Positions 36,501-46,020 of a stretch of DNA of 64,000 nt are shown piece by piece. Each line of letters begins with the position of its first letter. Position 1 is the first letter of the stretch. Source of the stretch: Pegea sp. RAD2-039 (lineage: Eukaryota; Chordata; Thaliacea; Salpida; Salpidae). The position numbers and the translations under genes are program-made. Where the stretch lies: positions 248,001 through 312,000 of the forward strand of contig JAQGEQ010000357.1 in the NCBI GenBank assembly GCA_034620365.1, given 5' to 3'. The notes beneath the pieces are model-generated. The model ran no database searches. It worked only from the letters and a program-made list of their open reading frames with translations, and was not told the DNA's origin.

Positions 36501-36747
36501 ATCGTCCTTCTCATTGGTAGGTACCAATTGCAAGTTGTCGTGGAGTTGATTGGTTTGAGGTGCACGCCTCGATTTCAAATCTTCCCGCTCATCTGTGCAT
36601 TCGAGCGGAACAAGTTATTGGTGATGACGTCATCAGAAGTTTCAAAATATATTATTTGGTTTCAAAATAATAATAAAAATTTGAAAATATTGAAAATGAA
36701 CCTTCGTAATCTGGTGATGAAAGACAAGTGGGCCTCTTAAAGGGCAT
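30567..36747 (-). CDS. GRIP: GRIP: glutamate-receptor-interacting protein, seven PDZ domains
   Basis: Cytoplasmic scaffold. In vertebrates it binds AMPA-receptor C-termini, ephrins and liprins. Twenty exons join in phase to 1149 residues (human GRIP1 1128), starting at 36747, 36592, 36442, 36247, 36051, 35831, 35642, 35424, 35201, 33378, 33128, 32963, 32798, 32524, 32333, 31801, 31590, 31455, 30992 and 30797. PDZ1 about 52-137 ([17 protein letters not shown]), PDZ2 150-240 (FGFVLRGG), PDZ3 255-350 (ELGISLTKS), PDZ4 425-525 ([10 protein letters not shown]), PDZ5 537-625 (PLGIEL), PDZ6 635-720 ([13 protein letters not shown]), PDZ7 1020-1105 ([11 protein letters not shown]). SVDSAVESW and the DWQRALDDL block match the vertebrate linkers. 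The first exon rests on one ATG and is the weakest. Sixteen of 19 introns contain TGACGTCA. A 75-nt stretch in exon 18 could also be an in-frame intron. The frame ends at TAA 30569-30567. Confidence 0.95.
34056..34859 (+). CDS. unrecognised secreted protein with Asp-Asp-Val-Thr repeats, nested in GRIP intron 9
   Basis: A 267-residue frame from one exon, antisense to GRIP and wholly inside its 1.66-kb intron 9. Residues 1-18 look like a cleavable signal ([18 protein letters not shown]). Residues 45-92 are four 12-residue repeats of the type [12 protein letters not shown] plus a partial fifth, each with two N-glycosylation sequons (NTT, NAT). The C-terminal 150 residues are non-repetitive with further sequons and a few cysteines. 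I recognise no family. Support for a real gene: a long ATG-to-stop frame, signal peptide, non-repetitive coding-like second half and AATAAA 104 bases after the stop. Minus-strand frames over the repeat are shadows of the palindromic units. Function unknown. A glycosylated extracellular or coat protein is an inference from composition. Confidence 0.65.
   Translation: MKLVQNLFILMFISDVMADSFLVYLSSNDVINAYLCNVTEIPTTDDVTNTTSNATFDDVTNTTSNATLDDVTNTTSNATFDDVINTTDNATFDDVTIVQPWLNLSTCDVIDKLNIGANRVFATSNVTINCTELNKNVLDHNQVSEIFGGLSGLFYNLSLVNCHLLHEMLETDFEITSIYGVKLIQIVEGSDASGFSRDVINVVPVSRRHTGFRSLIQLHSSVLQQWQRAKSFSVFDLPSQQQIDHVHQLGYHDNPIDDTWMITVIYT
34188..34345 (+). repeat. 36-bp coding tandem repeat built on TGACGTCA
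   Basis: Units begin at 34188, 34224, 34260 and 34296, with a partial unit at 34332. Each opens with GATGACGTCA followed by CCAACACGACCAGCAACGCA or a close variant. Units differ by one to three bases and the period of 36 keeps the frame, so the array could expand or contract without breaking the protein. Confidence 0.95.
34963..34968 (+). terminator. poly(A) signal of the nested gene
   Basis: AATAAA downstream of the stop at 34859, preceded by a T-rich stretch. It supports a separate plus-strand transcript inside the GRIP intron. Confidence 0.5.
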
Positions 36748-38935
36748 CTTCTTCACCTGATCGCTATTCTTGCTTCTGATTGGCCAATTCAGAAAGTTTT
36801 TTAATCAAATTTACTTCTCATTATTAGCAATAAAAAAGTGGCAATATTTTGGCATTTGTTGTTAGTCAGTTTTCTTATTTCATAAATAATAAAAGAAGTT
36901 TTTTTTTATTCAGAACTTGTTTTATGAAGTCAGTCTTATCAGTGATTAGTTAATAAAAAGAATTTTTTTTAATTTTGATAAATTTGGTTTTTTTCAATTG
37001 TAAATTGTGATTGAAATTCTTAAATTCAAATTTCAAAAATGGTTTTTTATTTGTAAAAAAAAAAGAAATTTTTGTTTAGAAAATTGATATTTGTCAATCA
37101 GATATTTAAATGAAATTCAAAATATGAATTTAAAGATAGAAAAGCGGAAATGAATTTCAATTTTGATTAAAACATTTATGGAATATTTTTAAGTCGAATT
37201 TTTTTAAAGTTTTTAACAACTTAACTAACTTGATTTATAAAATATAGTTAGTCTAATATTTTAGTCTCCTATCTTATCTTTTATTTAAACAACGAAGATA
37301 TTTGTTAATCTTAAGATGTTTATCAGTTGTTCAGATTTCATTTTGTTTTATATTTAATTTTTTCTTTAAAATTCCATCAAAAAATAGAAAGCGAAATAAA
37401 GAAGATAAATTGAATAAATCTCTTCATAAAATCGATCAACAATTGAAAAGTTATAAATAAATTCTGATCAAATAAAATTGGAAAGATTTTAGAAAACTGT
37501 TCAAATGCAAAATAAGATTTGGAAAATTTATTTTTCTTGTTCAACTAACATCTTTACTCTTCTAATAATCTTTCAGTAAACTTCAAACACGAATATTTCT
37601 TGTCTACTTTGAATATAAATAAATCGTTAAAAATGACATCATCGTCGCTTTCATTGCAAACAGAGATAGCCGGTAACAATTGAAGAATTTTATGACGAAA
37701 CCACAACAGATTACTATCAGAAAAATTGCTCATGTGGAACAAGCTAGTTGAAGTTGTAACTAGAAGATCAGTTAAAAATGGACTTTTTACAAATTGGCAT
37801 TTAAATTTCAGTTAGTTGCTTCATATCTGAATTAAAGTATAATTGATAAATACAAAGATTTTAATTAGGAAGTAATTAGGAAGTAATTTTGTTAAATTGA
37901 AAGAATTGATTTTGTTAAAATTTTGATTCGTATAACTTGGATGAAAAAGTAATCTTGTTAGCGTCGATTTTTTAAACTAAATTAAATTTTTATAACTCAA
38001 CTTTCCAACGTAATTATTTAAAACTTTAGTTTTATTTAAAAAAATTTTGCAAGTGTAAAAAATATTAAACTCAATTTTATAAAACAAATCAATAATTGAT
38101 AGAAAGTATTCGTTTTCAAACCTGAAACTAACTACCATTTACTAGCAAGTGCTTCAAGGTTTCTTTTATAATTAAACCTTTTTGCCAAACAAAGATGAAA
38201 TCTCACATGCTCTTATCTTCAAGTTGAAAATTTATTACTAACAAAAGTTTTCTTTCACATCTTATTCTGATTTGATGAAATATAAGATTACCTAGAGGCT
38301 ATCTGTAACATTTGAAAAAGTCCATAAATTGGAAAGATTTTTTACATAATTCGAAGTGAGAAAACTAATACTCTTTAGCGCCCACTGGAGGTTGTTTTTA
38401 ACAGTTATCTCTATTAGCTCTTTGATGTTCTTAGTTCAAGTTTGATAGTTGTAGTGATTATAAAACATTTAATTAATAAAATTATCTTAACACAGAATAC
38501 CACCAACTGCAGCAAATTTTCAAGATTATGCTAAATGAGCACGTCTCGAGTAATTTGTTGACAAATGATTAGTTCTTTCTACTTATATTACTTTCCTACT
38601 ATATCATACCTTCCATCAACTCTCCTTTGTAACAACCTTTCATTAATCACCTCGTGTTATAGGTTCGTTTTAAGACGAATTTTTTATAATTTATAGCCAT
38701 GTGTATAAATCAAATAAATATTAAAAACTAATTTAAAGAGCTTTTGGTTGCTACCCTAACTGATGATGTAACTTCTAGATCAATAAAGAAGTATTTTAGC
38801 TGACGAAATATGTTGATGACGTCATAACAGCGCAACTAATTTGCATACTGGAAGCTTTCTCATTGTTACTCTTTTTATTTGTAAATAGTTTCGGAAAAGA
38901 TGAATGAAAACGAAAAGAAGAGTTAGAAGATCAAA
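36748..38935. other. intergenic region upstream of GRIP
   Basis: AT-rich, with one octamer at about 38817. On the minus strand 37733-37554 is a 59-codon ATG frame with a slightly coding-like mix, including Asp-Asp-Asp-Val-Ile. It has no recognisable homologue and may be chance or an upstream noncoding exon of GRIP. Nothing else is supported. Confidence 0.4.
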
Positions 38936-40504
38936 TCATGTAAAGAGCATCTCTTTTCGAAGCTCTTTGAGGTCTTGTTCAAAACGTTCTTCAAAATAGA
39001 TGTTCATAAAGAAGACGGATTTCTTAGCAGCATCAACTACTTTTGGTAAATCTTTTTCAATTAATCGATTTCTTCGTTGCTTGTTGAGTCTACAAGATGA
39101 AGAGTTAACATCTCGCTGTTATGACGTCAGCAACTACTTGAAAGTTCCTCCTATAGCAGCAAGCCAGCACATGGGTAAGCTAGTCTGGATTGCTTCGTAA
39201 TACTTCACAGCAACTTCACCTCTCAGATTAGTTGGTTGATCTGAAAGATGAAGATGTAGCTTTTTTAAGCTGACAGACACACTTCCTTCCCGCGCATGCG
39301 CTTTGATGATTGTGGATAGCAGCGCATGCTGAACGACTTGGGACAGTGCCCTGGGACAGTGACTTTAAGATCAATAAACCGTAGATTTCATTTCAGAACT
39401 TCTCTGTCCTAGATGAGATGTCTGCCCAGGGCAGATGAGATGCCTGCCCAGGGCAGATGAGTTGCCTACCCAGGGCGGATGAGTTGCCTACCCAGGGCAG
39501 ATGAGATGTCTACCCAGGGCAGATGAGATGTCTACCCAGGGCAGATGAGTTACCTACCCAGGGCAGATGAAATGCCTGTCCAGGGCAGATTAGTTGCCAG
39601 TCCAGGGCAGATTAGTTGCCTACCCAGGGCAGATTAGTTGCCTACCCAGGGCAGATGAGTTATCTGCCCAGGGCAGATGAGCTGCCTACCCAGGGCAGAT
39701 GAGATGCCTACCCAGGGCAGATGAGTTGCCTACTCAGGGCAGATGAGTTGCCTACTCAGGGCAGATGAGATGCCTACCCAGGGCAGATGACCCATCCACA
39801 ATATTTCTATCTTGTTGTCAGAGAATTTTAAAACAACAAGAAACTGGATTTTATGTCTGGACTGTCCCCGAAACAACTACAAAATAGGGTACTATTCAAT
39901 TAGAGATAGGAAAGATACTTTTCGCTCTTCTTAAATCGTATATCGAGGTACACGATGACTTAGCTAGTAGTAACCTACTTAGCAACTCACCTAGCAACAG
40001 ATGGCAGAAGTCGTGTGTTTCTCGATACCGCTGAAGTACATAAGCAAGTTGAGGGTCTTCGACAAACCTGACTTGACTTCTACTGTCCGGTGTGATATTC
40101 TAATCAACAAACACTTTAACTTCGTGTCCAGACAAACAGTAAATGTCCACTGACATATTTAGACAGCATATTGGAATATTGCTTTCCAAAAGTATTATCA
40201 GGATAAGTAGCAAGTGTTGGTAAGTCGATACTGGTGGAAGTGATACGAGGTTGTTCTTCTAATATTCTTCGGCCAGTTTTGTCAGACACCATTTTGTTGT
40301 ACATATATTTAATCGAGTTACCCGCTGTTGTCTCGGCACTGACCGCTACCATGTCTGGTAAAGATCAAATCAATGACCTGAAATGTTATCAACTCAATTA
40401 CCATGTCTATAAGGATCTTTTAAAGCCATTAAGGAAGATAAAGTTCCAAGAAGAAATCTTTGAAAAGGATTAATCTTGATGTAGTTGATGGTAGAAGTAG
40501 TCAT
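38936..40504 (-). CDS. COQ4: ubiquinone biosynthesis protein COQ4
   Basis: Mitochondrial matrix protein of the coenzyme Q synthome, implicated in C1 decarboxylation/hydroxylation of the quinone head group. Five exons (40402-40504, 40155-40354, 39991-40099, 39138-39240, 38936-39089) join in phase to 222 residues. Clear family blocks: [37 protein letters not shown], the metal motif HDxxHx11E (His130, Asp131, His134, Glu146), [17 protein letters not shown] and [14 protein letters not shown]. Human COQ4 is 265 residues. The shortfall is the N-terminal presequence, which here is brief or begins in an unseen upstream exon. Intron 4 (39241-39990) holds a 17-copy minisatellite and a dispersed element. 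The gene lies head-to-tail with HRI, with 315 bp between them. Confidence 0.95.
39275..39395 (+). repeat. dispersed GCGCATGCGC element, copy 2
   Basis: Counterpart of 18620-18740, lying in COQ4 intron 4 directly before the minisatellite. It shows CTTCCCGCGCATGCGC, a GATGATTG stretch, GCGCATGCTGAAC and a doubled GGACAGTG. Confidence 0.6.
39411..39790. repeat. 22-bp minisatellite in COQ4 intron 4
   Basis: Seventeen consecutive 22-bp units of the type AGATGAGATGCCTACCCAGG plus GC, then a partial unit. Most variation is at GAGATG/GAGTTG, GATTAG and CCTACC/CCTGCC. Exact period, no spacers and no coding frame, so it is a minisatellite and not a CRISPR-like array. Confidence 0.97.
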
Positions 40505-40819
40505 CTTAACAAGAGATCATTAAATGTTTTATTATTTTAAAAAATATTCCTGAAAAACAGAATTGGGCTTTTGTAAAAGTCCAGCAGTTGAAAAAACATG
40601 GATGCATCATTTGAAATAAGATGAGGTCTATAAAAATAGAGGCAGACTCAATTAGCCATGAGAGTAATGATTCATTGATTTTCTTATAGTGTCTCAAACC
40701 AAACTGAATAGAGACATCTTAATTTTCTATCAACAATTTAAAGAAATACAAAACTGAATAACACAACTTAAACTACCACCATTCAACAAAACAAACTACA
40801 AAATCAAACCACATCAGCT

Positions 40820-42574
40820 TTATTTATTCTTCTGACCTTTCAACTTCTCCTTCAACTCAGCAACCATTTGTTTTGCTGATTGTAATTCAGCTCTACAATC
40901 CAGCAGTTGTGAATAATATGAACAACTACAGCTAGTACACCGACAAAAGAGTTTGTTGTTCAGCAAATCACTTGCACTTGGTCTTTCGTCTGGTATTTTA
41001 CTGGTCAATAAAAGCACCACTTGACACATATTTGGCCATATTTCTTTAAACTTAGCTGGCAAAAGTCGGTCGTTTTTTAAGTTGATGATTGTTGAAATTC
41101 TTTCATGTTGTGAATGCATCGGCCATAAAAGCTCAAATAAAATAATTCCAGCTGAATACATATCACTTTTCACACCATAATTAGTACTTCCAAGCTGCTC
41201 AGGTGAAATATATAATGGGGTTCCTAATCCACTGGTCAAATCATCTTCAGTATTCGGATTGAAACCTACTTGGTACAAAAAGTCCCTTTTTTTAGGCAAG
41301 CGAACGCTGGTACTGAGTCCAAAATCACCCAGATAAACTTGAGGTTTATCACCACTGACAAAGATGTTCTTGGTTGCTATATCTCGATGAATTACTCCTT
41401 TTTCATGGATGTATTCCAACGCAGAAAGAAACTGTGAGAAGACTACCTTGCTTCGGATAAAGAAGTCGTTCATGACGTTACGTGAGTATTCGACTTCGCT
41501 ATCAAAGTCGAAGGATTTGCTTCGTTCAATCAACCATGACTGCAAGTTAGATGAACATAACTGCATCTGGATGTAGAGAACCAAAGAGTTCTTCTTGATG
41601 TCCTCTTCCTCTAATTCGCTCATCAGGAAGCTATCAGGGTTCGAGTAGGATTTACTAAAAGCTGAATTTGTGTCAGTATCATCTTTGCGAGAGCTCCAGC
41701 CCACATTAGCTGTTGAGTTATCATCAAAAACGATGTTGAATGAAGATTCAGACTCTGTTTGATCTTCCTGATCACAGATTTGATTCTTCTCAGAGACTTC
41801 AGTGATATAAGCCTCTGTGACAAGCTTATCAGCTTGCTTTTGTATATCCGCCACATGTAAAGGGTCAGGATGCTCCAGCCATGAACTGTAATATCTCACA
41901 ATATTTGGATGATTAAGAACCGAAAACACATCAACTTCACGCTTCAATTCCAAGATACTTTTATGAAAGTTCTTAAGTTTCATTGGCATAGGAATTTTTT
42001 TAATTGCATATTTGATATTATCAAATTTGTTTTCAGCCACATAAACTTGCCCAAAACCACCATGATTAATCAAGCTCAGTTCTATAAAATCACTATTATA
42101 TTTAGCTAAATGTATTGGATGATTTAATTTATTATCTTTCATCAAATCATTAATAGCAGTAGGTACAATAAGACCTTTAGCAGCAGGTAAATGTTTCAAA
42201 GTTTTCATTTCTTTCCAAGTATGATGAATCAAACCAAATAAAGCTCGACGATATTGATATCGGACTTGAAAGAAAACTTCATTTTTTGTTGTTGGATGAA
42301 TAAACATAACACTTGAAAGTTTATTACAGACCAGGTTAAATAATGTATAAGCATCTTCCTTGTTCCCGGAGTACAAAAGGCACATTTGTTCTAAGAATGA
42401 ACCAATTAAAATGTGTGAGTTTATGTCTGATAAATCTTCCAGTCCATATTTGAGGTCATCTATACTGCCTTTTTCTGTCAGGTCACCAACAGGCAGAATT
42501 TCTTTTTTATCTGAAGCTTTATATTCCACATTAGGGATCTCCATTCTAAAGCTAAGATCATCTGTTTTAGACAT
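40820..42574 (-). CDS. EIF2AK1: HRI-type eIF2alpha kinase with atypical catalytic loop
   Basis: HRI phosphorylates eIF2alpha and slows translation under haem shortage or mitochondrial stress. The 584-residue frame has an N-terminal helical domain (1-165), kinase N-lobe with GGFGQVY (172-178) and YAIKKI with Lys192, the long acidic insert typical of eIF2alpha kinases (about 250-330), C-lobe with DFGLS (417-421) and SPEQL, and a C-terminal coiled coil (AELKEKLKG). The catalytic loop reads HRDIATKN: Asp398 is present, but the usual lysine two residues on is Ala400 and a lysine sits at 402, the layout seen in tyrosine kinases (HRDLAARN). The rest looks active. The coding region has no intron or octamer. 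AATAAA overlaps the stop codon. Length fits the family (human 630). Confidence 0.92.
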   Translation of the reverse strand: MSKTDDLSFRMEIPNVEYKASDKKEILPVGDLTEKGSIDDLKYGLEDLSDINSHILIGSFLEQMCLLYSGNKEDAYTLFNLVCNKLSSVMFIHPTTKNEVFFQVRYQYRRALFGLIHHTWKEMKTLKHLPAAKGLIVPTAINDLMKDNKLNHPIHLAKYNSDFIELSLINHGGFGQVYVAENKFDNIKYAIKKIPMPMKLKNFHKSILELKREVDVFSVLNHPNIVRYYSSWLEHPDPLHVADIQKQADKLVTEAYITEVSEKNQICDQEDQTESESSFNIVFDDNSTANVGWSSRKDDTDTNSAFSKSYSNPDSFLMSELEEEDIKKNSLVLYIQMQLCSSNLQSWLIERSKSFDFDSEVEYSRNVMNDFFIRSKVVFSQFLSALEYIHEKGVIHRDIATKNIFVSGDKPQVYLGDFGLSTSVRLPKKRDFLYQVGFNPNTEDDLTSGLGTPLYISPEQLGSTNYGVKSDMYSAGIILFELLWPMHSQHERISTIINLKNDRLLPAKFKEIWPNMCQVVLLLTSKIPDERPSASDLLNNKLFCRCTSCSCSYYSQLLDCRAELQSAKQMVAELKEKLKGQKNK

Positions 42575-45500
42575 ATCAATTTACCTAAATACTAAACCAT
42601 AAAAATAAATTCATTATTCATGAGGTAGAAAATAAGTTTATAAAGTTTACTAAGATTAAATTTCTAATTAAAAAAGTTCTAAAATTTATAAACAAACTCA
42701 AAGAAAAAGTATAACTAAAATCTAGATATAAAGATCATTTTAATAGAGTCATGAAAAAGAAACTTATTTCAAAAAATAATAGATTATCAACAAGATGAAA
42801 AAATAAGAATATTCATTTAATTAATTTTAAACACTTTTAAATCATTTATATTTGTTAACTGTCTTATTGCTTGTATTAGTCTAAAAAATAGTCTTCTTAA
42901 AAATATACATAAAACTGCTTTTAATATGTTAATAAAAAAATTATGAAACTTAAACAAAAATTATTTTAAACTTTCTTATAAGTCTATAAGCTTTTAAATT
43001 CCATCAAGTAAAATGAAAAACTCTGAACTGAAGTAAGTATTTTTTAGTTTAAATATTTGGCTAAAACTTTAACTAAATAAACTTTCCTAAATATCAAAAT
43101 GATTAATTTTTAACATATATTTGGTAAACAAAATAAATATTTTAATAACTTTTAAATAAATAAATAAACCATTTTTTTAAATGTCATTAATTATTTGACC
43201 GACAATTTTTATTATTTTATCTTAGCAAAGAAAATTGAGTTTTAATAAAAAGGAGAATTAATTATAACCACTAATTGATTAAAACAACAAAGCTTTTAAT
43301 ACAATCATTCAGAAGTGGTATAAAATTGTTGAGAACTCAAATAAGTTTTTAAATAGCTTGTAGTTCATGATATAACAATTACAAGTTCATTGTTAGAAAC
43401 TAAACCTAGAAATTGTAATTACTTCTAGAACTTTCACCTTATTTCCAAAATTACTATAAAATAAAAAACAATTCCCTAACATGAAATACTTACATGAGAT
43501 AAAAAAAACAAAACAAATTTACCTGGAAAATAAAGCTGCAGACATAACAATAACAAAGATGACAACGTAAAATTTAATGCTTTTGTATAATTATCTTTAA
43601 AACTTATAATTTGCAAGTTCAAGTTTTGAAATTTAGTTTATATCAATCATATTCATACAGTTTATGTTAAGATATATACATTAGAATATAAAACTAATAT
43701 ACGTTGAAACAAAAGTTTTGCGCAGAAGAACTTATTTTGTTAGCAGCCAAGTAATTTATACTCAATGACAAGTAATGTAAACCTAACTTTCAATAATATG
43801 AAGACGTGCCGGGACAGGTTCACACGTGCATGCATTTGTAGTAAGTCTTTAGATATGTTTTCTACTGGAAAAGTAACCACATTACTTTTTATTAGTAACC
43901 ATTATTTATTTATTTATTTATTTATTACAATAAATGTGAAGGAGGGTGCCTAAAGAGAGCACCTCTCGCTAACACACATTCTCACAAATTAGATCTATTT
44001 GGCGTGTAAACGTAAAAGCATATGACAGTGAAGATTTGCACAGAATCTTCTATTATCTTCAATTATTAGAAGTGTAAGATTTTAAAAGTCCAATGAGGAA
44101 AGCGCAAATGAAAAAATTAATAAATTTTCTCACCGGAACTAAATATCTAATCAAAATTCTTGCTTTTTAAAAACTTGGAAAAGTGAAGAAATTATGACAT
44201 TTACCTATACTCCTTCTTTAAAAAGCATGGAGAAACATATTTGTTTGCATTAAAAAGGTATATAAGATTCTAGTTGATTACAATATGAGTAATTATTCTT
44301 CTTTTTTTAATAAACCAACCCAAAAAACAAACTAATGTAGATTGTATTTTAGCTATTGAACGGATCATAAAATAAAGTTTAAAGTTTATTCAGAAAAGTT
44401 AATCAAATGCAACAAAAAGATAATACAGTAGTAATAAAATACAAGAAATGCTAGCCTTGCTGAAAATAAGTTTTTATGTAAACTAAAGAAAGAAATCGTT
44501 TCATAATTTATCTAAAACTCGATGACTAACAATTTATTTAACTGTTTTTTTTATCTTTTTGAAAAAGTTTTCAAAGCTAAAGAAAACTTTACAACAAACT
44601 GTTATTGGATAAACCTTGTTTGTTTTAAAAGATTAATCTCTACCTCTAGTTGAGTTATTAATTAGAAAAAGATTTCTTTTAATAATCATTACGCAATCTT
44701 ATGAACATAAGCCAGGTATTTTTCTGGGGTTCTAAATTTACTTTTTGGTCTTATCTGAAGTTATCTTTATTTCTAATTATATTGAGCATATAACTCGATA
44801 GAGATCCTGTAAGGCTATACTATTCTGGCCCATAAAACAAGTTCTACTCAGATTAAACTCAATTAATAAGTTAAGTAAAAGTTTAGTATTATGAGAGTTT
44901 ATTTTTTTCTCAGAAATTAAAGAACGTGCCTATACCAAGTTATGTTCTATCATTCGGTTCAGTTGCAATCGTTTGTTTGAGTCTGGTTAAAAGCACATTT
45001 GAAACATACTGTTTGATAAATACTAAGATCAATTTATTCAGATTTTATTAAAGTTTACTCCACAATAGAAGGCTTGTAATAGAAATAAAAGTTGTAATAG
45101 AACTATTATCAAGATCTGGTAGTTCTTAAAAAAATACTTGTATGGATGCTTTTGATAAAGTATTGTATTATTACGCTTTCTAGTTCGTTTAAAATAAAAG
45201 CTTTTGGGAGTGTTCGCTCTAATATAAGTTAAGTGCTTTAGTGGGACTGTAACCTAGCTTTACAACTATTCTGTAACCTACACGGCTGCATTTGATTAAA
45301 ACAATTTTAAAATTCATGAAGAGATGAAACAAAATAATCTAAGAATTAAACAAATTACATTATTCATTGATATCACTAAACTACATTTATTTTCTAGTAA
45401 TAAGTGATTTAATGATCAACCTTCAGAATGAAGATAATTGTAAAAGTCCATTTTAGGTGTATATGTTGAAGCATGTTAAATTTCTCTTTGACTTTGTTAT

Positions 45501-46020
45501 TATTTTAATCTTAAAACATATTTAGTGGCAATTTTATTTATCTTTTATTGTTTCTTATAATATCTAAAATACTTTTTTACCTTGAACCATTTTATGTAAT
45601 TCTTTTTTTAATTAATTGAATTTTTAAAAATTATTGTAGAAAAATATTATTTAAACTTAAATAATAAAAATTATTTGTCTTGAGTTCTATTTAAGAAAAA
45701 ACTTTTAAAATTGTTAAACAACTAAAATTTACTTAAAAATTAAAATAATTAGCTAAATATTTGTATTCTAATTATTTCTAAATTTATTTAAGTTCTTATA
45801 AACTTAAAAATCATTAAATTTTCTTCAATATTAAAATGTTTTTAAACTAAATTAAATTAAAGTTTTTGAAAATCATACATTCTCATAAATAATTTGTTTA
45901 TAAACTTCAAATTTTATCAATTTATTTTGAACAGAGATTATTAAACCATTTTTTTTAGCCTCTTAGTGTATATATCAAATAATTTTAAATTATTTTTGTA
46001 GTTTCATTTAAACCGTCAAC
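42575..46020. other. gene-free interval between HRI and VARS
   Basis: About 3.4 kb of AT-rich sequence. A short TTTA microsatellite lies near 43904-43925. No coding, RNA or repeat feature can be supported. The divergent genes should have their promoters here. Confidence 0.6.

Larger units (their letters stand above)
30410..36640. repeat. densest cluster of the TGACGTCA palindrome
   Basis: I count about 48 exact octamers here, one per 130 bp, usually as GATGACGTCATC. They sit in most short GRIP introns, in many exons and throughout the nested gene. Similar but thinner clusters cover RIPOR, LRIG, VARS and SLC16A. Being palindromic, the motif has no strand. Confidence 0.95.

Noticed and set aside
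39411-39790. CRISPR-like array
   Set aside because: The 22-bp units abut without spacers in a eukaryotic intron; it is a minisatellite.
43765-43953. Small plus-strand ORF near 43.8 kb
   Set aside because: Ends in a TTTA microsatellite and shows no coding features.
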